Shown: piece after piece, positions 39,541 to 50,133 of the stretch
How positions within the stretch are numbered: position 1 is the first letter of the stretch
Layout: each line of letters begins with the position of its first letter
Assembly: GCA_902546975.1 (NCBI GenBank)
Contig: CACCLU010000004.1
Location: forward strand, 1 to 64,000
Reading direction: 5' to 3'
Source of the DNA: an uncultured Alphaproteobacteria bacterium
Lineage (GTDB): Bacteria > Pseudomonadota > Alphaproteobacteria > HIMB59
DNA: 64,000 nucleotides
Notes under the pieces: generated by a model
What the model saw: the letters and a program-made list of their open reading frames with translations, nothing else
What the model was told of the DNA's origin: nothing
Databases searched by the model: none
Position numbers and translations under genes: made by a program

Positions 39541-40365
39541 TTATAAAATAATTAGAGAAATATTGTTAGATCGCATTTTTTTCAAAAAAGTATCTTTTTC
39601 CGAAATTAAAATATTATTATTGAATAAACAAATTACACGAAATTTATATTTAATAAGTAACTTAAGTGTTTCCATGCCTATTATAGGAAAATCAATTTCA
39701 TCTATTTGATTTGATTTTTTAGATTTCACAAAAATTAAGTTATTAAATTTAGGATTAATTTTACCTATTTTATTAATCATATCGTTTGTACCGAATATAT
39801 CCTCCATAGCTATAACTCTATCACCATTTAAAATAAAGGATTGCGCTATATTCATTGAGAATATTTTTTTTATAAAGCCTTTTTTAATTTTTAATTTACT
39901 AATAATTTTTTTATTTTCATTGTGAAAGAACTCATCTTGATAAGAAACTAGCATTTTTTTTAATATTTTTTTTTGAGAGAGGAGTGTTAGTTTATTAATG
40001 GATAAATATCTTTTTAAAATTTTAGATTGATCGTTAATATTTTTTAGGAATATATCCTTTGATATTAAAAGCTTAGATTTTATTGATAAATTAATCTTAT
40101 CGATGGATGGAAGTTCAACATAGCCAATAATCATAATTTTTTTTAGATTTTTAGACCTGATAAATGTTGTAATTTTTTCTAAATCTTTAATTTTGAAAGA
40201 CTTACACTTATCTCTAAATTTTTTTTTTATAAGATTATTTTCATTAATTAAAACAATTTGATTTAATAAGTTTTTATTATTTAAATAATTTGCAACCTCA
40301 TAGACAAATAAACCTGATCCAGCTATAAGGCAGATATCATTTTTGGATGTGGCCAAGTTTTTCAT
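39541..40365 (-). CDS. lpxI: UDP-2,3-diacylglucosamine pyrophosphatase LpxI (DUF1009)
   Basis: ORF 274 aa; LIAGSGLFVYEVANYL, QSFILNGDRVIAMEDIFGTNDMI; between lpxA and lpxB. Confidence 0.85.
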   Translation of the reverse strand: MKNLATSKNDICLIAGSGLFVYEVANYLNNKNLLNQIVLINENNLIKKKFRDKCKSFKIKDLEKITTFIRSKNLKKIMIIGYVELPSIDKINLSIKSKLLISKDIFLKNINDQSKILKRYLSINKLTLLSQKKILKKMLVSYQDEFFHNENKKIISKLKIKKGFIKKIFSMNIAQSFILNGDRVIAMEDIFGTNDMINKIGKINPKFNNLIFVKSKKSNQIDEIDFPIIGMETLKLLIKYKFRVICLFNNNILISEKDTFLKKMRSNNISLIIL

Positions 40366-41095
40366 TCAAAATTGATTTATATTCATGAAAAATACACTCT
40401 ACTTTATCATTAGTTGAAAGGTTTATTTTTTTATTAATAAAACTCTCATGAATTGAAGTGATTTTATTTATTTCATCTTTATTGAAATTATTTCTTCTTA
40501 TTCCAACTAAATTTAAACCTCTTAATTTTGCTCTATTTCCAATAGCCAAACTAAATGGTAATACGTTTTTATCTATCCCGCTCATACCACCAATCATTGA
40601 ATAAGAGCCTATTGTTACAAATTGTATAACCGCGGATAATCCACCTATGACAACATTATCTAATATATTTACATGTCCACCAAGTGTGACTTGGTTTACG
40701 AATATGTTATTGTTATTTATTTTACAATCGTGAGCGATATGAACACCTGTCATAAAAAGATTATTATCTTTTATACTAGTAATCATTCCTCCATCTTTAG
40801 TTCCTTTGCTAATTGTGACATTTTCTCTAAATGTATTTGAATTTCCAATTTCTAAAAAACTATCTTCACCAGAGAATTTCAAATCTTGTGGGTCACATCC
40901 TATATTTGAGAAAGGATAGAAAATATTATTTTTGCCAATAGTGGTATTACCAGTTATAGATACATGAGATTTTAATTCTGTACCATCACCAATAGAAATA
41001 TTTCCTTCTATATTACAGTATGGACCAATTTTAACTTTTTCGCCTATTAGAACTGAATCACTTATTGTGCTACTTGGATGTATCAGGGACGTCAT
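40337..41095 (-). CDS. lpxA: UDP-N-acetylglucosamine acyltransferase
   Basis: ORF 252 aa; left-handed beta-helix hexapeptide repeats, [50 protein letters not shown]. Confidence 0.93.
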   Translation of the reverse strand: MTSLIHPSSTISDSVLIGEKVKIGPYCNIEGNISIGDGTELKSHVSITGNTTIGKNNIFYPFSNIGCDPQDLKFSGEDSFLEIGNSNTFRENVTISKGTKDGGMITSIKDNNLFMTGVHIAHDCKINNNNIFVNQVTLGGHVNILDNVVIGGLSAVIQFVTIGSYSMIGGMSGIDKNVLPFSLAIGNRAKLRGLNLVGIRRNNFNKDEINKITSIHESFINKKINLSTNDKVECIFHEYKSILNEKLGHIQK

Positions 41096-41516
41096 GTATC
41101 ATCGCTGAAAATATACATTGTGCATGTATAACATCATTTACAAGGCATTTGCCTTCAAATTTGTAAACATTTTTAACTTTATTCAAGCGACTTACCTTTA
41201 AATTTAAAACATCGCCAGGCACTATAGGTTTTCTAAATTTACATTTATCAATAGTCATAAAAGAAACACCAGGGTTTTTCATTGAGTCTTTGAGCTTCAT
41301 TGCAACTGTAAAACATGCAGCCTGAACTATTGCTTCAATAACTAAAACACCTGGCATAAGTGGTCTTCCTGGAAAATGACCTTGAAAAAAAGGCTCATTA
41401 ATTGTTACACATTTAATTGCGTGTGCAGAAATATCTGGCTCAAATTCAATAATTTTATCAATAAGTAGGAAAGGGTACCTATGAGGTAATATTTTTTGAA
41501 TTTCATTAATGTCCAT
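41070..41516 (-). CDS. fabZ: 3-hydroxyacyl-ACP dehydratase FabZ
   Basis: ORF 148 aa; [38 protein letters not shown]. Confidence 0.95.
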   Translation of the reverse strand: MDINEIQKILPHRYPFLLIDKIIEFEPDISAHAIKCVTINEPFFQGHFPGRPLMPGVLVIEAIVQAACFTVAMKLKDSMKNPGVSFMTIDKCKFRKPIVPGDVLNLKVSRLNKVKNVYKFEGKCLVNDVIHAQCIFSAMIHDVPDTSK

Positions 41517-42480
41517 ATTTTCTCTGCCTAATTACACTCTTTTTCCATTCTTTCATATCAATTGCAGGAAAACCAGCAACTACTGAATTATCTTTTATAT
41601 TTTTTGTAACACCACTTTTAGCTGCAATAATCACATTTTGACCAATTGATATATGTCCTGCAAATCCTACTTGCCCTCCAATGGTAACATTATCTCCTAT
41701 TTTGACACTTCCAGATATACCTGTTTGTGCTGCTATACATGCATTTTTACCTATAAGAACGTTATGGGCTATATGCACCATATTATCAATCATTGAATTT
41801 TTACCTATATATGTAAAGTCTATTTTTCCTCTATCAATGGTACATGAAGCTCCAATATGAACATTATCATCAATAATTGTTATTCCTAATTGTGGGTTTA
41901 AATTTGATGATCCTCTTTTTTTGAAATCAAAACCAAAGCCTGAGGTACCAATAGATGTGTTATCACAGACAATAACATTATTTCCAAGTAGTGAATTTTT
42001 TATAACAACATTATTTTTAATAATTGTATTTTTTCCAATTTCTACACCTCTAGAAATTATACAATTTTTGCCAATTTCAGCAGATTTGTTAATTTTTGAA
42101 AATTTTGAGATAAAAGAGCCATTGGAGTATTCATATTCATCTATAAAATCTAATTGGTCTTCATGAAAAAATATTTGATTGCAGATTATATTATAAGAAT
42201 GATTTAAATTTTTTATAATTGTAATATTTTTGTAATATTTTTTATTCTCTTCAATATTTGTAATAATATGAATATTCTTTTTATTAATATCTGATATTTT
42301 TAAGTTAGTTTCCAAAAATAAAAGAGAATTATCTCTAAGACAAGATAAGGAAGAAATTTCTTTAATTTCAAAATTTTTCGTATAATTGTTATATAAGATC
42401 TCATTTTTTAATAATTCAGCCAATTTTTTTAAATCATATTTATTTTTATATGGAAAAAAATTTGATCTAATAAAGTTCAT
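41506..42480 (-). CDS. lpxD: UDP-3-O-acylglucosamine N-acyltransferase
   Basis: ORF 324 aa; hexapeptide repeats, [52 protein letters not shown]. Confidence 0.93.
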   Translation of the reverse strand: MNFIRSNFFPYKNKYDLKKLAELLKNEILYNNYTKNFEIKEISSLSCLRDNSLLFLETNLKISDINKKNIHIITNIEENKKYYKNITIIKNLNHSYNIICNQIFFHEDQLDFIDEYEYSNGSFISKFSKINKSAEIGKNCIISRGVEIGKNTIIKNNVVIKNSLLGNNVIVCDNTSIGTSGFGFDFKKRGSSNLNPQLGITIIDDNVHIGASCTIDRGKIDFTYIGKNSMIDNMVHIAHNVLIGKNACIAAQTGISGSVKIGDNVTIGGQVGFAGHISIGQNVIIAAKSGVTKNIKDNSVVAGFPAIDMKEWKKSVIRQRKYGH

Positions 42481-42491
42481 TATTTAAATTT

Positions 42492-44723
42492 TCAAAATGA
42501 AGTGCCAATAGAAAAATTAAAAGATCTAGTTTTATCAGAATTGTTTTTCTCAATTGGTTCAGCATAAGAGAAGGATAAAGGTCCTATTGGTGTAATAAAA
42601 TCTAATGAGGTTCCCAGTGAAGCTCTTAAATCTATATCTGACGAGCTAGTATAGTCGCTATTCCAAATAGAACCAGTCGTGAGAAAAAACTTTATATTGA
42701 TGTTGTCTTTTTCATCAAAAATAAATGAGCTGCCATATCCAATAGTTGATGTAAAATATTCGTTACCACCTAAATAAACATTACCGTCGTATGGACCAAT
42801 TCCTTTATAATCAAAACCTTTAAAATTTAATCCTCCCAGGCCAAAAGCATCTATAGTTTTTAATTTTGAATTAAAAGACTCTGCATAACCATAATTATTA
42901 TTCAAAAATATATAATTCTCAGATTTCGGTAATTTAAGATAATTATTATTTGTTATAGATATTTTATAAAATGCATTATCTGAAATATTCTCTGGAGATA
43001 TAGTAAAATTGATTCTATTCAATTGGCCATTAGTGGGATAAAAATAATTATTTGTAGTATTATGGTTTATAGAAAAATTTAATTTATAATTATCAAAATT
43101 TCCAATGTTGTCATTGATAGAGGCTGATGTATTGTTTATTGCAGAGTGTCCTTTAAAAGCTTGGTAACTAAGACCAGCACCGTAACTTAATTTTTCATTT
43201 TGCTTGAAGTTTATATTATAACCTATTCCTCTAGTTGATGCTTTATAACCAAATGAACTCGTATAGTCATTATCTAGATTGAAAATAGTATATGTATTAG
43301 TTAGATCCGGATTTAAAATTGGATACTGTTTAAAATTTAAAGAAAACTTCAAGTCCTCAGAATTAACAGAAAAATTTGAATTAATACTATTTCCAGACCC
43401 AAAAATATTTTTATCTTCTATTCCAAAATTTACACCTGCTCCAGTATCAGCATTAAAAGTTCCAGCTAAAAGAATATTACCAGTTTTGGTTTCTTCATCT
43501 ACATCTAGAGTTATATCTACAAGTTGATTATTTATGTTTGTAGATGTATTTATATCTTTTATATAAGGATACCTTTTAAGATTTTTAATAGATTTCTCCA
43601 AAAGAAAATTGTTAAAATATTCACCTGGTTCAATAGATAATTTTGATCTGATTGTTTGATTTTTTGTAATTGAGTTACCACTAATATTGATTTTATTTAC
43701 AACTATTGGGTCTTTTTTAATTGTCTCGAAGGTAAGGTTAAAATCTTTATCGTTATCATTGATAAAGCTATCAATATATATGTTGTGAATATTGTTTGAG
43801 ACCAAATTTGTATTATACAAATCAAGATATTCGTCAATTAATGACTTACTGTAATAATTATTATTATTTTTTAGTTTTTTAGTAAATTCTGATGAGAGCT
43901 TATTTAATATTTCAGCCGTATCATCTTCGTATTTAAAATCAACATTTTGAATTTTAATCCTTTTACCTTCTTTTATAAAAAAATAGAGTATATTGTTATT
44001 CAAGGATGACTTTTCAAGTACATATGAAACTTTTACATCTGTAAAGCCGTCATCTCTATAGAGAGAAATTATTTTATTTTTATCAAATTCAAAAGTAGAA
44101 AAATTTAAATTACTCCCTGATTTGAATAAGTTATAAAATTTAATACTTTGAGAGTTAATTATTGAACTTAAATAATTATTTGAGTAAAAGTTATTACCGA
44201 TAAATTTAATAATATTAATTTTTTGTTGTTCATTTTCTTCAACCTTATATAAGAGATTTACTCTATCTAGCGAATATTTTTCAACTTTAGCGATTACAGA
44301 AACGTCTTTAAAGCCTTTTGATTTATAAATATTTTTTATTATTTTAATATCATTCTGAATATTATTTTTAGTTAAAAAACTATTATTTTTTGAACGTAAA
44401 TTTTGGATGATTAAGTCATCTCTTACCCAAACATTATTATTTATGTATATATTTTCTATAATATCGCCTTCAATAATTGTTAAAGTAAAATGATTATCAA
44501 TCTCCTTATAAGAAATCTCATAAATTAAATCAGATGAAGATAATTCTTTTAATATTTTATTGATATCATTAGCTTCTAAATTTTCGCTATAAATGTCTAC
44601 AGAAGTGATGGATTGTATATCATCCATAGAAAATTTTGATAAACCCTCAAAAATAACAGACTTTGAAAATAAATTTTGTGATATAAAATAAAAAAAAATT
44701 ATTAGAAAAAAATTTTTAAACAT
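42492..44723 (-). CDS. bamA: Outer membrane assembly factor BamA
   Basis: ORF 743 aa; N-terminal signal, POTRA-like repeats (INISGNSITKNQTIRSKLSIEPGEYFNNFLLEKSIKNLKRYPYI), C-terminal barrel ending in F. Confidence 0.92.
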   Translation of the reverse strand: MFKNFFLIIFFYFISQNLFSKSVIFEGLSKFSMDDIQSITSVDIYSENLEANDINKILKELSSSDLIYEISYKEIDNHFTLTIIEGDIIENIYINNNVWVRDDLIIQNLRSKNNSFLTKNNIQNDIKIIKNIYKSKGFKDVSVIAKVEKYSLDRVNLLYKVEENEQQKINIIKFIGNNFYSNNYLSSIINSQSIKFYNLFKSGSNLNFSTFEFDKNKIISLYRDDGFTDVKVSYVLEKSSLNNNILYFFIKEGKRIKIQNVDFKYEDDTAEILNKLSSEFTKKLKNNNNYYSKSLIDEYLDLYNTNLVSNNIHNIYIDSFINDNDKDFNLTFETIKKDPIVVNKINISGNSITKNQTIRSKLSIEPGEYFNNFLLEKSIKNLKRYPYIKDINTSTNINNQLVDITLDVDEETKTGNILLAGTFNADTGAGVNFGIEDKNIFGSGNSINSNFSVNSEDLKFSLNFKQYPILNPDLTNTYTIFNLDNDYTSSFGYKASTRGIGYNINFKQNEKLSYGAGLSYQAFKGHSAINNTSASINDNIGNFDNYKLNFSINHNTTNNYFYPTNGQLNRINFTISPENISDNAFYKISITNNNYLKLPKSENYIFLNNNYGYAESFNSKLKTIDAFGLGGLNFKGFDYKGIGPYDGNVYLGGNEYFTSTIGYGSSFIFDEKDNINIKFFLTTGSIWNSDYTSSSDIDLRASLGTSLDFITPIGPLSFSYAEPIEKNNSDKTRSFNFSIGTSF

Positions 44724-45807
44724 TTGTTTTGTATTTTTTATTTACAGAAGATATAAAACGTAAAATTGAATTGAATGAATTTAATTTTACAGTCATTGAA
44801 TTTCTATTTATCTCACTCATTATATATTTAACAATATTACTATATTGGAGTTTATTAGATAAATAAAGTTTATGTGCGAAATTATTTATTATCATTAATC
44901 TTATTTGATCAGAATGATTTAATTTAAATAGTTGTTTTCGGTAATTTAATATTGAAAATCTTTTATCAAGTGGTTTTTCAATTTTTAAATTATCATTATA
45001 TAAATAATTCTGATTCATTGTCATGGGTTTAATTTCATAAAAAAAACTTAAAGGTTTTAATAATGTTATGATCATATCATTTAAAAAACAATTAAATGAT
45101 AAAGTGTTATCATTATAATGAATAACACTATGAATATAGGCCTCTTTAGAGACAAGAAAATCAATTTTATTCAAGGGGATATTATAAATATAAGAAAGTT
45201 CATAAATTTCTAAAATTTTATTAACAAAATTTGATGAGTCAATTAAGTTATTTTTTCCCATCTTCCACTTAGGGTGGGATAATACTAATTTAGAATTAAC
45301 ATTATTGAGATTTATTTTCTTATTAAAATAAAATGGACCACCAGAAGCTGTAATAAATATTTTTTTTACATTATTATTATTTATATTTGAATTTAATAAA
45401 GAAAAATGTTCAGAGTCTAGTGGTATAAAAATATTTTTAGTTTTTTTAATTTTAGATTGAAGTAAATGACCGCCAGCAATGATCATCTCTTTATTAGCGA
45501 TAGCAATGATTGATCTTTTATTGAATTTCAGAAAATGATTTATATATGCGAGCGACTGACTACCAAAATCTAAGAAATATATAATATTTATTTTTTTTTC
45601 AAGTAAAATAAAAAAATTTTTTCTATCATCAATATTACTTAAAACATAAGATTTGATAATTTTGTATCTTTTTTTTTGATTTTTTAATTTTTTAACATTT
45701 GTGTAACATGTAATACCATAAATTTTTATAGAATTTTTAGAAGTATAATTTAAAAGCTTAGTACCAAGTTTACCAGTAGAACCAATTATAATTATCTTAA
45801 TACTCAC
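44716..45807 (-). CDS. dxr: 1-deoxy-D-xylulose 5-phosphate reductoisomerase (divergent)
   Basis: ORF 363 aa; [48 protein letters not shown]; between cdsA and bamA. Confidence 0.88.
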   Translation of the reverse strand: MSIKIIIIGSTGKLGTKLLNYTSKNSIKIYGITCYTNVKKLKNQKKRYKIIKSYVLSNIDDRKNFFILLEKKINIIYFLDFGSQSLAYINHFLKFNKRSIIAIANKEMIIAGGHLLQSKIKKTKNIFIPLDSEHFSLLNSNINNNNVKKIFITASGGPFYFNKKINLNNVNSKLVLSHPKWKMGKNNLIDSSNFVNKILEIYELSYIYNIPLNKIDFLVSKEAYIHSVIHYNDNTLSFNCFLNDMIITLLKPLSFFYEIKPMTMNQNYLYNDNLKIEKPLDKRFSILNYRKQLFKLNHSDQIRLMIINNFAHKLYLSNKLQYSNIVKYIMSEINRNSMTVKLNSFNSILRFISSVNKKYKTNV

Positions 45808-46520
45808 GTTAAATAAAATAAATAAATATGAAAAAAAATTGATATTAAAAAAATACTATCCAATCGATCAAGTACACCTCCATGACTACCTAGTAGCGGG
45901 GAAAAGTCTTTAATATTAAGAGATCTTTTTATATAAGAAAAAAAAATATCCCCAATAAATAATAAGATTGAAACGAGCATAGATATGAAAACATTAAAAT
46001 TCATAAAAATTAAAAGTAAAGCAGTAAAAAAAAAAGATATAGAAGTACCAGACCATGTTTTGTTAGGACTAATTTTTGGAATAATAAGAGGTCCACGCAA
46101 TGATTTACCAGAAATATAAGCTATGGTATCATTGAGAAATGAAATCAGAAATAATAGATAGAAGAAATTTCTATCAGCACTAATTAAATAAAATAGAATT
46201 ATTGAAAAAAGATAAATTGAAATGACAAATAACTCTTTTTTGTATCTTCCAAAAAGAAAAATACAAAATAAACAAATTAGCTGTAAAATGAATATACTGT
46301 CAAATAACTTATAAGGAACAAATAAAATAGATATTGTAGTTAAAAAAATAAAAAAAAATAAAATAAATTTATTTATAATTTTTAAATATAAAAATTCATA
46401 ACTTATTAGAGCTAATAATAAAAATATAAATAAAAGATCAAAGTTAGTTAGAAAAAAAAATAAAACTACTGCTATTATGATTGAACCTATAGCTAATCTA
46501 CTTATATAACTAGATACCAA
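45804..46520 (-). CDS. cdsA: Phosphatidate cytidylyltransferase
   Basis: ORF 238 aa; multiple TM helices, [10 protein letters not shown] and C-terminal [23 protein letters not shown] signature. Confidence 0.93.
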   Translation of the reverse strand: MVSSYISRLAIGSIIIAVVLFFFLTNFDLLFIFLLLALISYEFLYLKIINKFILFFFIFLTTISILFVPYKLFDSIFILQLICLFCIFLFGRYKKELFVISIYLFSIILFYLISADRNFFYLLFLISFLNDTIAYISGKSLRGPLIIPKISPNKTWSGTSISFFFTALLLIFMNFNVFISMLVSILLFIGDIFFSYIKRSLNIKDFSPLLGSHGGVLDRLDSIFLISIFFHIYLFYLT

Positions 46521-47181
46521 ATTTTCTCTCTATTGAATTATATTTTGAAAAAATTTTTGATAAATCATTTTTATTTAGATCTGGCCATAATTTTTTTGAA
46601 AAAAATAATTCTGTAAATGATGATTGGTATATTAAAAAATCACTTAATCTATTAAAACCACCAGTTCTTACAAGAATATCTGGATCTGGTATACCGGAAG
46701 TCAAAAGAAAATTATTAAATTTATTAATTTTTTTAAAATTTTGGTGGTATTTAAGAACTGCTTGTTCAATATCATCCTTACCACTATAATTGATATAAAT
46801 TAATAGAGTTTTATTGTTGTTTTTTTTTAGCCTTTCTAATTGGTCAATTTTTTTTTTAATTTCTTGACTCAAAAAGTTTCTATTTCCAATAAATCTTATG
46901 TTAAATTGAAATGTTGTTTCATCCTCAATGACTTTATTTAGAAATTCTAATAGAATTTTCTTAAGAGTTAATATTAAGTTACGAGATCTGTTTAAATTAT
47001 TTTTGGATAAAGCAAAGGCGGATACATATTTTGCTTCAGTATTATGAAAAATATAATTGGATAATTTAATTATCGTATTAGCACCTTTTTTATAACCATT
47101 ATACTTATTAGTTTTATTTTTTTTGGACCATCTATTATTTCCATCCATAATAAATGCAACGTGATTTAATTTATTTTTCAA
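46510..47181 (-). CDS. uppS: Undecaprenyl diphosphate synthase
   Basis: ORF 223 aa; [44 protein letters not shown]. Confidence 0.93.
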   Translation of the reverse strand: MKNKLNHVAFIMDGNNRWSKKNKTNKYNGYKKGANTIIKLSNYIFHNTEAKYVSAFALSKNNLNRSRNLILTLKKILLEFLNKVIEDETTFQFNIRFIGNRNFLSQEIKKKIDQLERLKKNNNKTLLIYINYSGKDDIEQAVLKYHQNFKKINKFNNFLLTSGIPDPDILVRTGGFNRLSDFLIYQSSFTELFFSKKLWPDLNKNDLSKIFSKYNSIERKFGI

Positions 47182-47183
47182 AA

Positions 47184-47735
47184 TTAAACTTTTAAGATTT
47201 CAGATTGTTTAGAATTAGTCAAATTTTCAATTTCACTTATTGAAGAGTCAGTTATCTTTTGTATTTCATCATGATATTTTTTACTTTCATCTATAGAAAT
47301 TGATTTATTTTTCTCTAAATTTTTAATTTCATCAAGAAATTTTCTTCTAATACCTCTAATAGAAATTTTAAACTTTTCAGATATTTCTGAAATAATTTTT
47401 ACTAACTCTTTTCTTCTTTCCGCGCTTAACTCAGGAAATTTAAGTAGTAAATTAGATCCATCTGTTTGTGGAGTAACTCCTAGATTTGAGTCTAAAATGG
47501 ATTTTTCTATAGCTTTTACAAGTGATGAGTCCCAAATATTAACATTTAAAGTCATGTTATCTAAATTATTTATATTTGATAGTTGAGTTAAAGGAGTCTT
47601 TGACCCGTAACTATCAACTACTATTGTTTTAAGAATATCTGGGGAAACTCTACCAGTTCTAATATTTTTTAATTCGACAGAAAAAGCGTTTATACTTGAT
47701 TGCATTTCTGAAAAGCAATTTTCCTTATTAAACAT
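47184..47735 (-). CDS. frr: Ribosome recycling factor
   Basis: ORF 183 aa; ELKNIRTGRVSPDIL, LNVNIWDSSLVKAIEKSI, RRKELVKI. Confidence 0.95.
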   Translation of the reverse strand: MFNKENCFSEMQSSINAFSVELKNIRTGRVSPDILKTIVVDSYGSKTPLTQLSNINNLDNMTLNVNIWDSSLVKAIEKSILDSNLGVTPQTDGSNLLLKFPELSAERRKELVKIISEISEKFKISIRGIRRKFLDEIKNLEKNKSISIDESKKYHDEIQKITDSSISEIENLTNSKQSEILKV

Positions 47736-48445
47736 TATTCAGTCTCTTTTATAATTGAATAAGAACCTTTTCCTTCAATTATATCAAGTATATTTGAACT
47801 TTTTAGAATTGAAAAAATAATTATTGGTAAAGAACTATCTTTAGCTAGACTAATTGCTGTAGCATCCATGACCTTAATTTCCTTGTTTAAATATTCAGAG
47901 TATGAGATTTCTGAAATTTTTTTTGCATCTTTATTATCCAAGGGATCTTTATCGTAAATACCATCTACTTTTGTACCTTTCAATATAACATCGGACTTCA
48001 TTTCTGAAGCTCTAAGAACTGCAGCTGTATCTGTTGAAAAAAAAGGATTGCCTGTGCCAGATGCAAAAATAACAACTCGATTTTTGTCAAGATGGTTAGA
48101 AGCTTTATTTTTAATGTACGGCTCAGCAACTCTATTTATACTTATTGCTGTCATAACTCTCGACTCAACTCCAATTTTTTTAAGGTTTGATTGTAAAGCC
48201 AAAGAGTTTATTACGGTACCTAACATACCCATATAATCTGAGGTGACTCTATCTACTACACCATTTGAAAAAGAAGAGCCCCTAATAAAATTTCCTCCTC
48301 CAAGTACGATAGAAATTTTAAGATTTTTAGATAATAGTTTTTTAATACTATTAGAAAGATCATTCAAAATATCAAAATCAAAGCCTTGTTCATTCGATCC
48401 TGCTAAAGACTCTCCTGAAATCTTTAGCATGATATTTTTATACAT
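47735..48445 (-). CDS. pyrH: UMP kinase
   Basis: ORF; start moved to MYKNIMLKISGESLAG (48445), next to the tsf stop; VLGGGNFIRG, VILKGTKVDGIYDKDP. Confidence 0.94.
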   Translation of the reverse strand: MYKNIMLKISGESLAGSNEQGFDFDILNDLSNSIKKLLSKNLKISIVLGGGNFIRGSSFSNGVVDRVTSDYMGMLGTVINSLALQSNLKKIGVESRVMTAISINRVAEPYIKNKASNHLDKNRVVIFASGTGNPFFSTDTAAVLRASEMKSDVILKGTKVDGIYDKDPLDNKDAKKISEISYSEYLNKEIKVMDATAISLAKDSSLPIIIFSILKSSNILDIIEGKGSYSIIKETE

Positions 48446-48446
48446 A

Positions 48447-49319
48447 TTAAATAGTATATAAATCCATAGATGTGATGTTAAGACTAATATTATTATTTTT
48501 TGATATTTCACTCAAAAAGGAACTTACGCTCTTCTTTGGGTCTGTAATTAATGCTTGGCCTAAAAGTGTATTTTCTTTCAAAAATTTATTTAATTTTCCT
48601 TGAATAATTTGATCTTTTTTATCATCAGGTACGTTATCCAATTGCTTTAAAATTATATCTTTTTCATCTTTAATAATTTTTGAATTGATAGAATTTTCAT
48701 CGATACCCATTGGTTTCATTGCAGAAATTTGCATAGCAATTACTTTTAATTCATCAATTAATTTTAATGCCGAGTCTACATTATTGGTTGAAATTTCAAC
48801 TACTGAGCCAATTTTAGAACAATTGGAATTATATTTATTATGAAGATAAGTAACAAAAATTGATGTTTCAGAGGAATATTTTTTGTAATTAATTATTTGA
48901 ATATTTTCACCGATTTTTGAAATTAGATCTGTAAGGCAATCATTCAGTGGTTTGTCATTAATAGTCAAACTATCTAATTCTTGATCTGTTCCATGATCAT
49001 TTATATCTTCTTTTTCATGTATAGCTTTGGAGAGTTTTTGAGCAAAATCTAAAAAATCATTATTTTTAGCGACAAAGTCGGTTTCGCATTTTATTTTGCA
49101 AACAGTAAACTTAGTATTTGATGAGTTATTATAAAAAGAAACTACACCTTCATTTGTTTCTCTATTTTGTTTTTTTTGGGCTTTAAGAATTCCTTTTTCT
49201 CTTAACCATTTTACTGCAGCATCAACATCATTATTATTTTCAGATAATGCTTTTTTACAATCTACAATACCACTACCAGTAGACTCTCTGAGTTTTTTGA
49301 TTAATTCCATACTACTCAT
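48447..49319 (-). CDS. tsf: Elongation factor Ts
   Basis: ORF 290 aa; LIKKLRESTGSGIVDCKKALSE, VKIKCETDFVAKNNDF-like region. Confidence 0.95.
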   Translation of the reverse strand: MSSMELIKKLRESTGSGIVDCKKALSENNNDVDAAVKWLREKGILKAQKKQNRETNEGVVSFYNNSSNTKFTVCKIKCETDFVAKNNDFLDFAQKLSKAIHEKEDINDHGTDQELDSLTINDKPLNDCLTDLISKIGENIQIINYKKYSSETSIFVTYLHNKYNSNCSKIGSVVEISTNNVDSALKLIDELKVIAMQISAMKPMGIDENSINSKIIKDEKDIILKQLDNVPDDKKDQIIQGKLNKFLKENTLLGQALITDPKKSVSSFLSEISKNNNISLNITSMDLYTI

Positions 49320-50023
49320 TTTTTATTGCTCTCATCAGATGGAGTATCATCATTTGCAACTAAAACCTTTTTAAAATTATCAAGTATAAATTGAACGGAT
49401 TTAACACCGTCGTCATTTGCAGGTATGGGAAAATCAATTATATCAGGGTCACAATTAGTATCAACAATACCGATTATTGGTATTCCTAATTTTTTAGCCT
49501 CTAAGACTGCAATGTGTTCTCTATTGGTATCTATGATGAAAATTACGTCAGGAGTTGATTTCATTTCAACAATACCACCAAGAGTTTTATCTAATCTGAT
49601 CTTCTTTTTTTCTATATCTGATAATTCTTTTTTAGTAAAAACTGTATCATCAGAACTCAATATATTTTCGTAAATATTTAGTGTATTAATAGAATTTTTG
49701 ACAGTATTCCAATTTGTAATCATTCCACCTAGCCATCTAAAATTAACAAAATAATTACTTGTTTCTTTTGCTATAGTTTCAACAATTTCACTATGTTGTT
49801 TTTTAGTTGAAACAAATAAAAATTTTTTATTATTTTTTGAAGACTCATGTGCAAATTTCAATGCATTTTCGATTAAAGGGAGTGACTTTCTCAAGTCTAG
49901 AATATGTGTGCCATTTTTTTCACCATAAATGTACTTTTCCATTTTTGGGTTCCATCTTTTTTTGTTATGGCCAAAGTGAGAGCCGTTCTTTAAAAGATCT
50001 TCAAGTGATATTTCAATGTCCAT
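49316..50023 (-). CDS. rpsB: 30S ribosomal protein S2
   Basis: ORF 235 aa; LLKNGSHFGHNKKRWNPKMEKYIYGEKNGTHILDL, FRWLGGMITNW, GIPIIGIVDTNCDPD. Confidence 0.97.
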   Translation of the reverse strand: MDIEISLEDLLKNGSHFGHNKKRWNPKMEKYIYGEKNGTHILDLRKSLPLIENALKFAHESSKNNKKFLFVSTKKQHSEIVETIAKETSNYFVNFRWLGGMITNWNTVKNSINTLNIYENILSSDDTVFTKKELSDIEKKKIRLDKTLGGIVEMKSTPDVIFIIDTNREHIAVLEAKKLGIPIIGIVDTNCDPDIIDFPIPANDDGVKSVQFILDNFKKVLVANDDTPSDESNKK

Positions 50024-50090
50024 TTTGCCTCCGGTTAAGCTTTAGTTAATAGAAGGGAAACCTTTAGGCACCGGATGTCTATTAACCTGT
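50024..50090 (-). promoter_or_regulatory. Structured rpsB 5' leader (probable S2 autoregulatory element)
   Basis: Stem GTTAATAG/CTATTAAC (50079-50086 with 50045-50052); loop UCCGGU (50070-50075) complementary to ACCGGA (50030-50035) abutting the GGAGG Shine-Dalgarno. Confidence 0.7.
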
Positions 50091-50133
50091 TTTTTTTTTG
50101 ATGTTTTAAAGGATAAATCCTAATAATCAAGAA

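Noticed and set aside
48048-48461. + strand ORFs of 62 and 72 aa
   Set aside because: Antisense to pyrH; no independent support.
50045-50099. Hairpin followed by T10 that looks like a Rho-independent terminator on the + strand
   Set aside because: No + strand gene lies upstream (dnaE and rpsB are both on minus). The same bases form a better-explained rpsB leader on the minus RNA, so the T run is more simply an A-rich leader segment.
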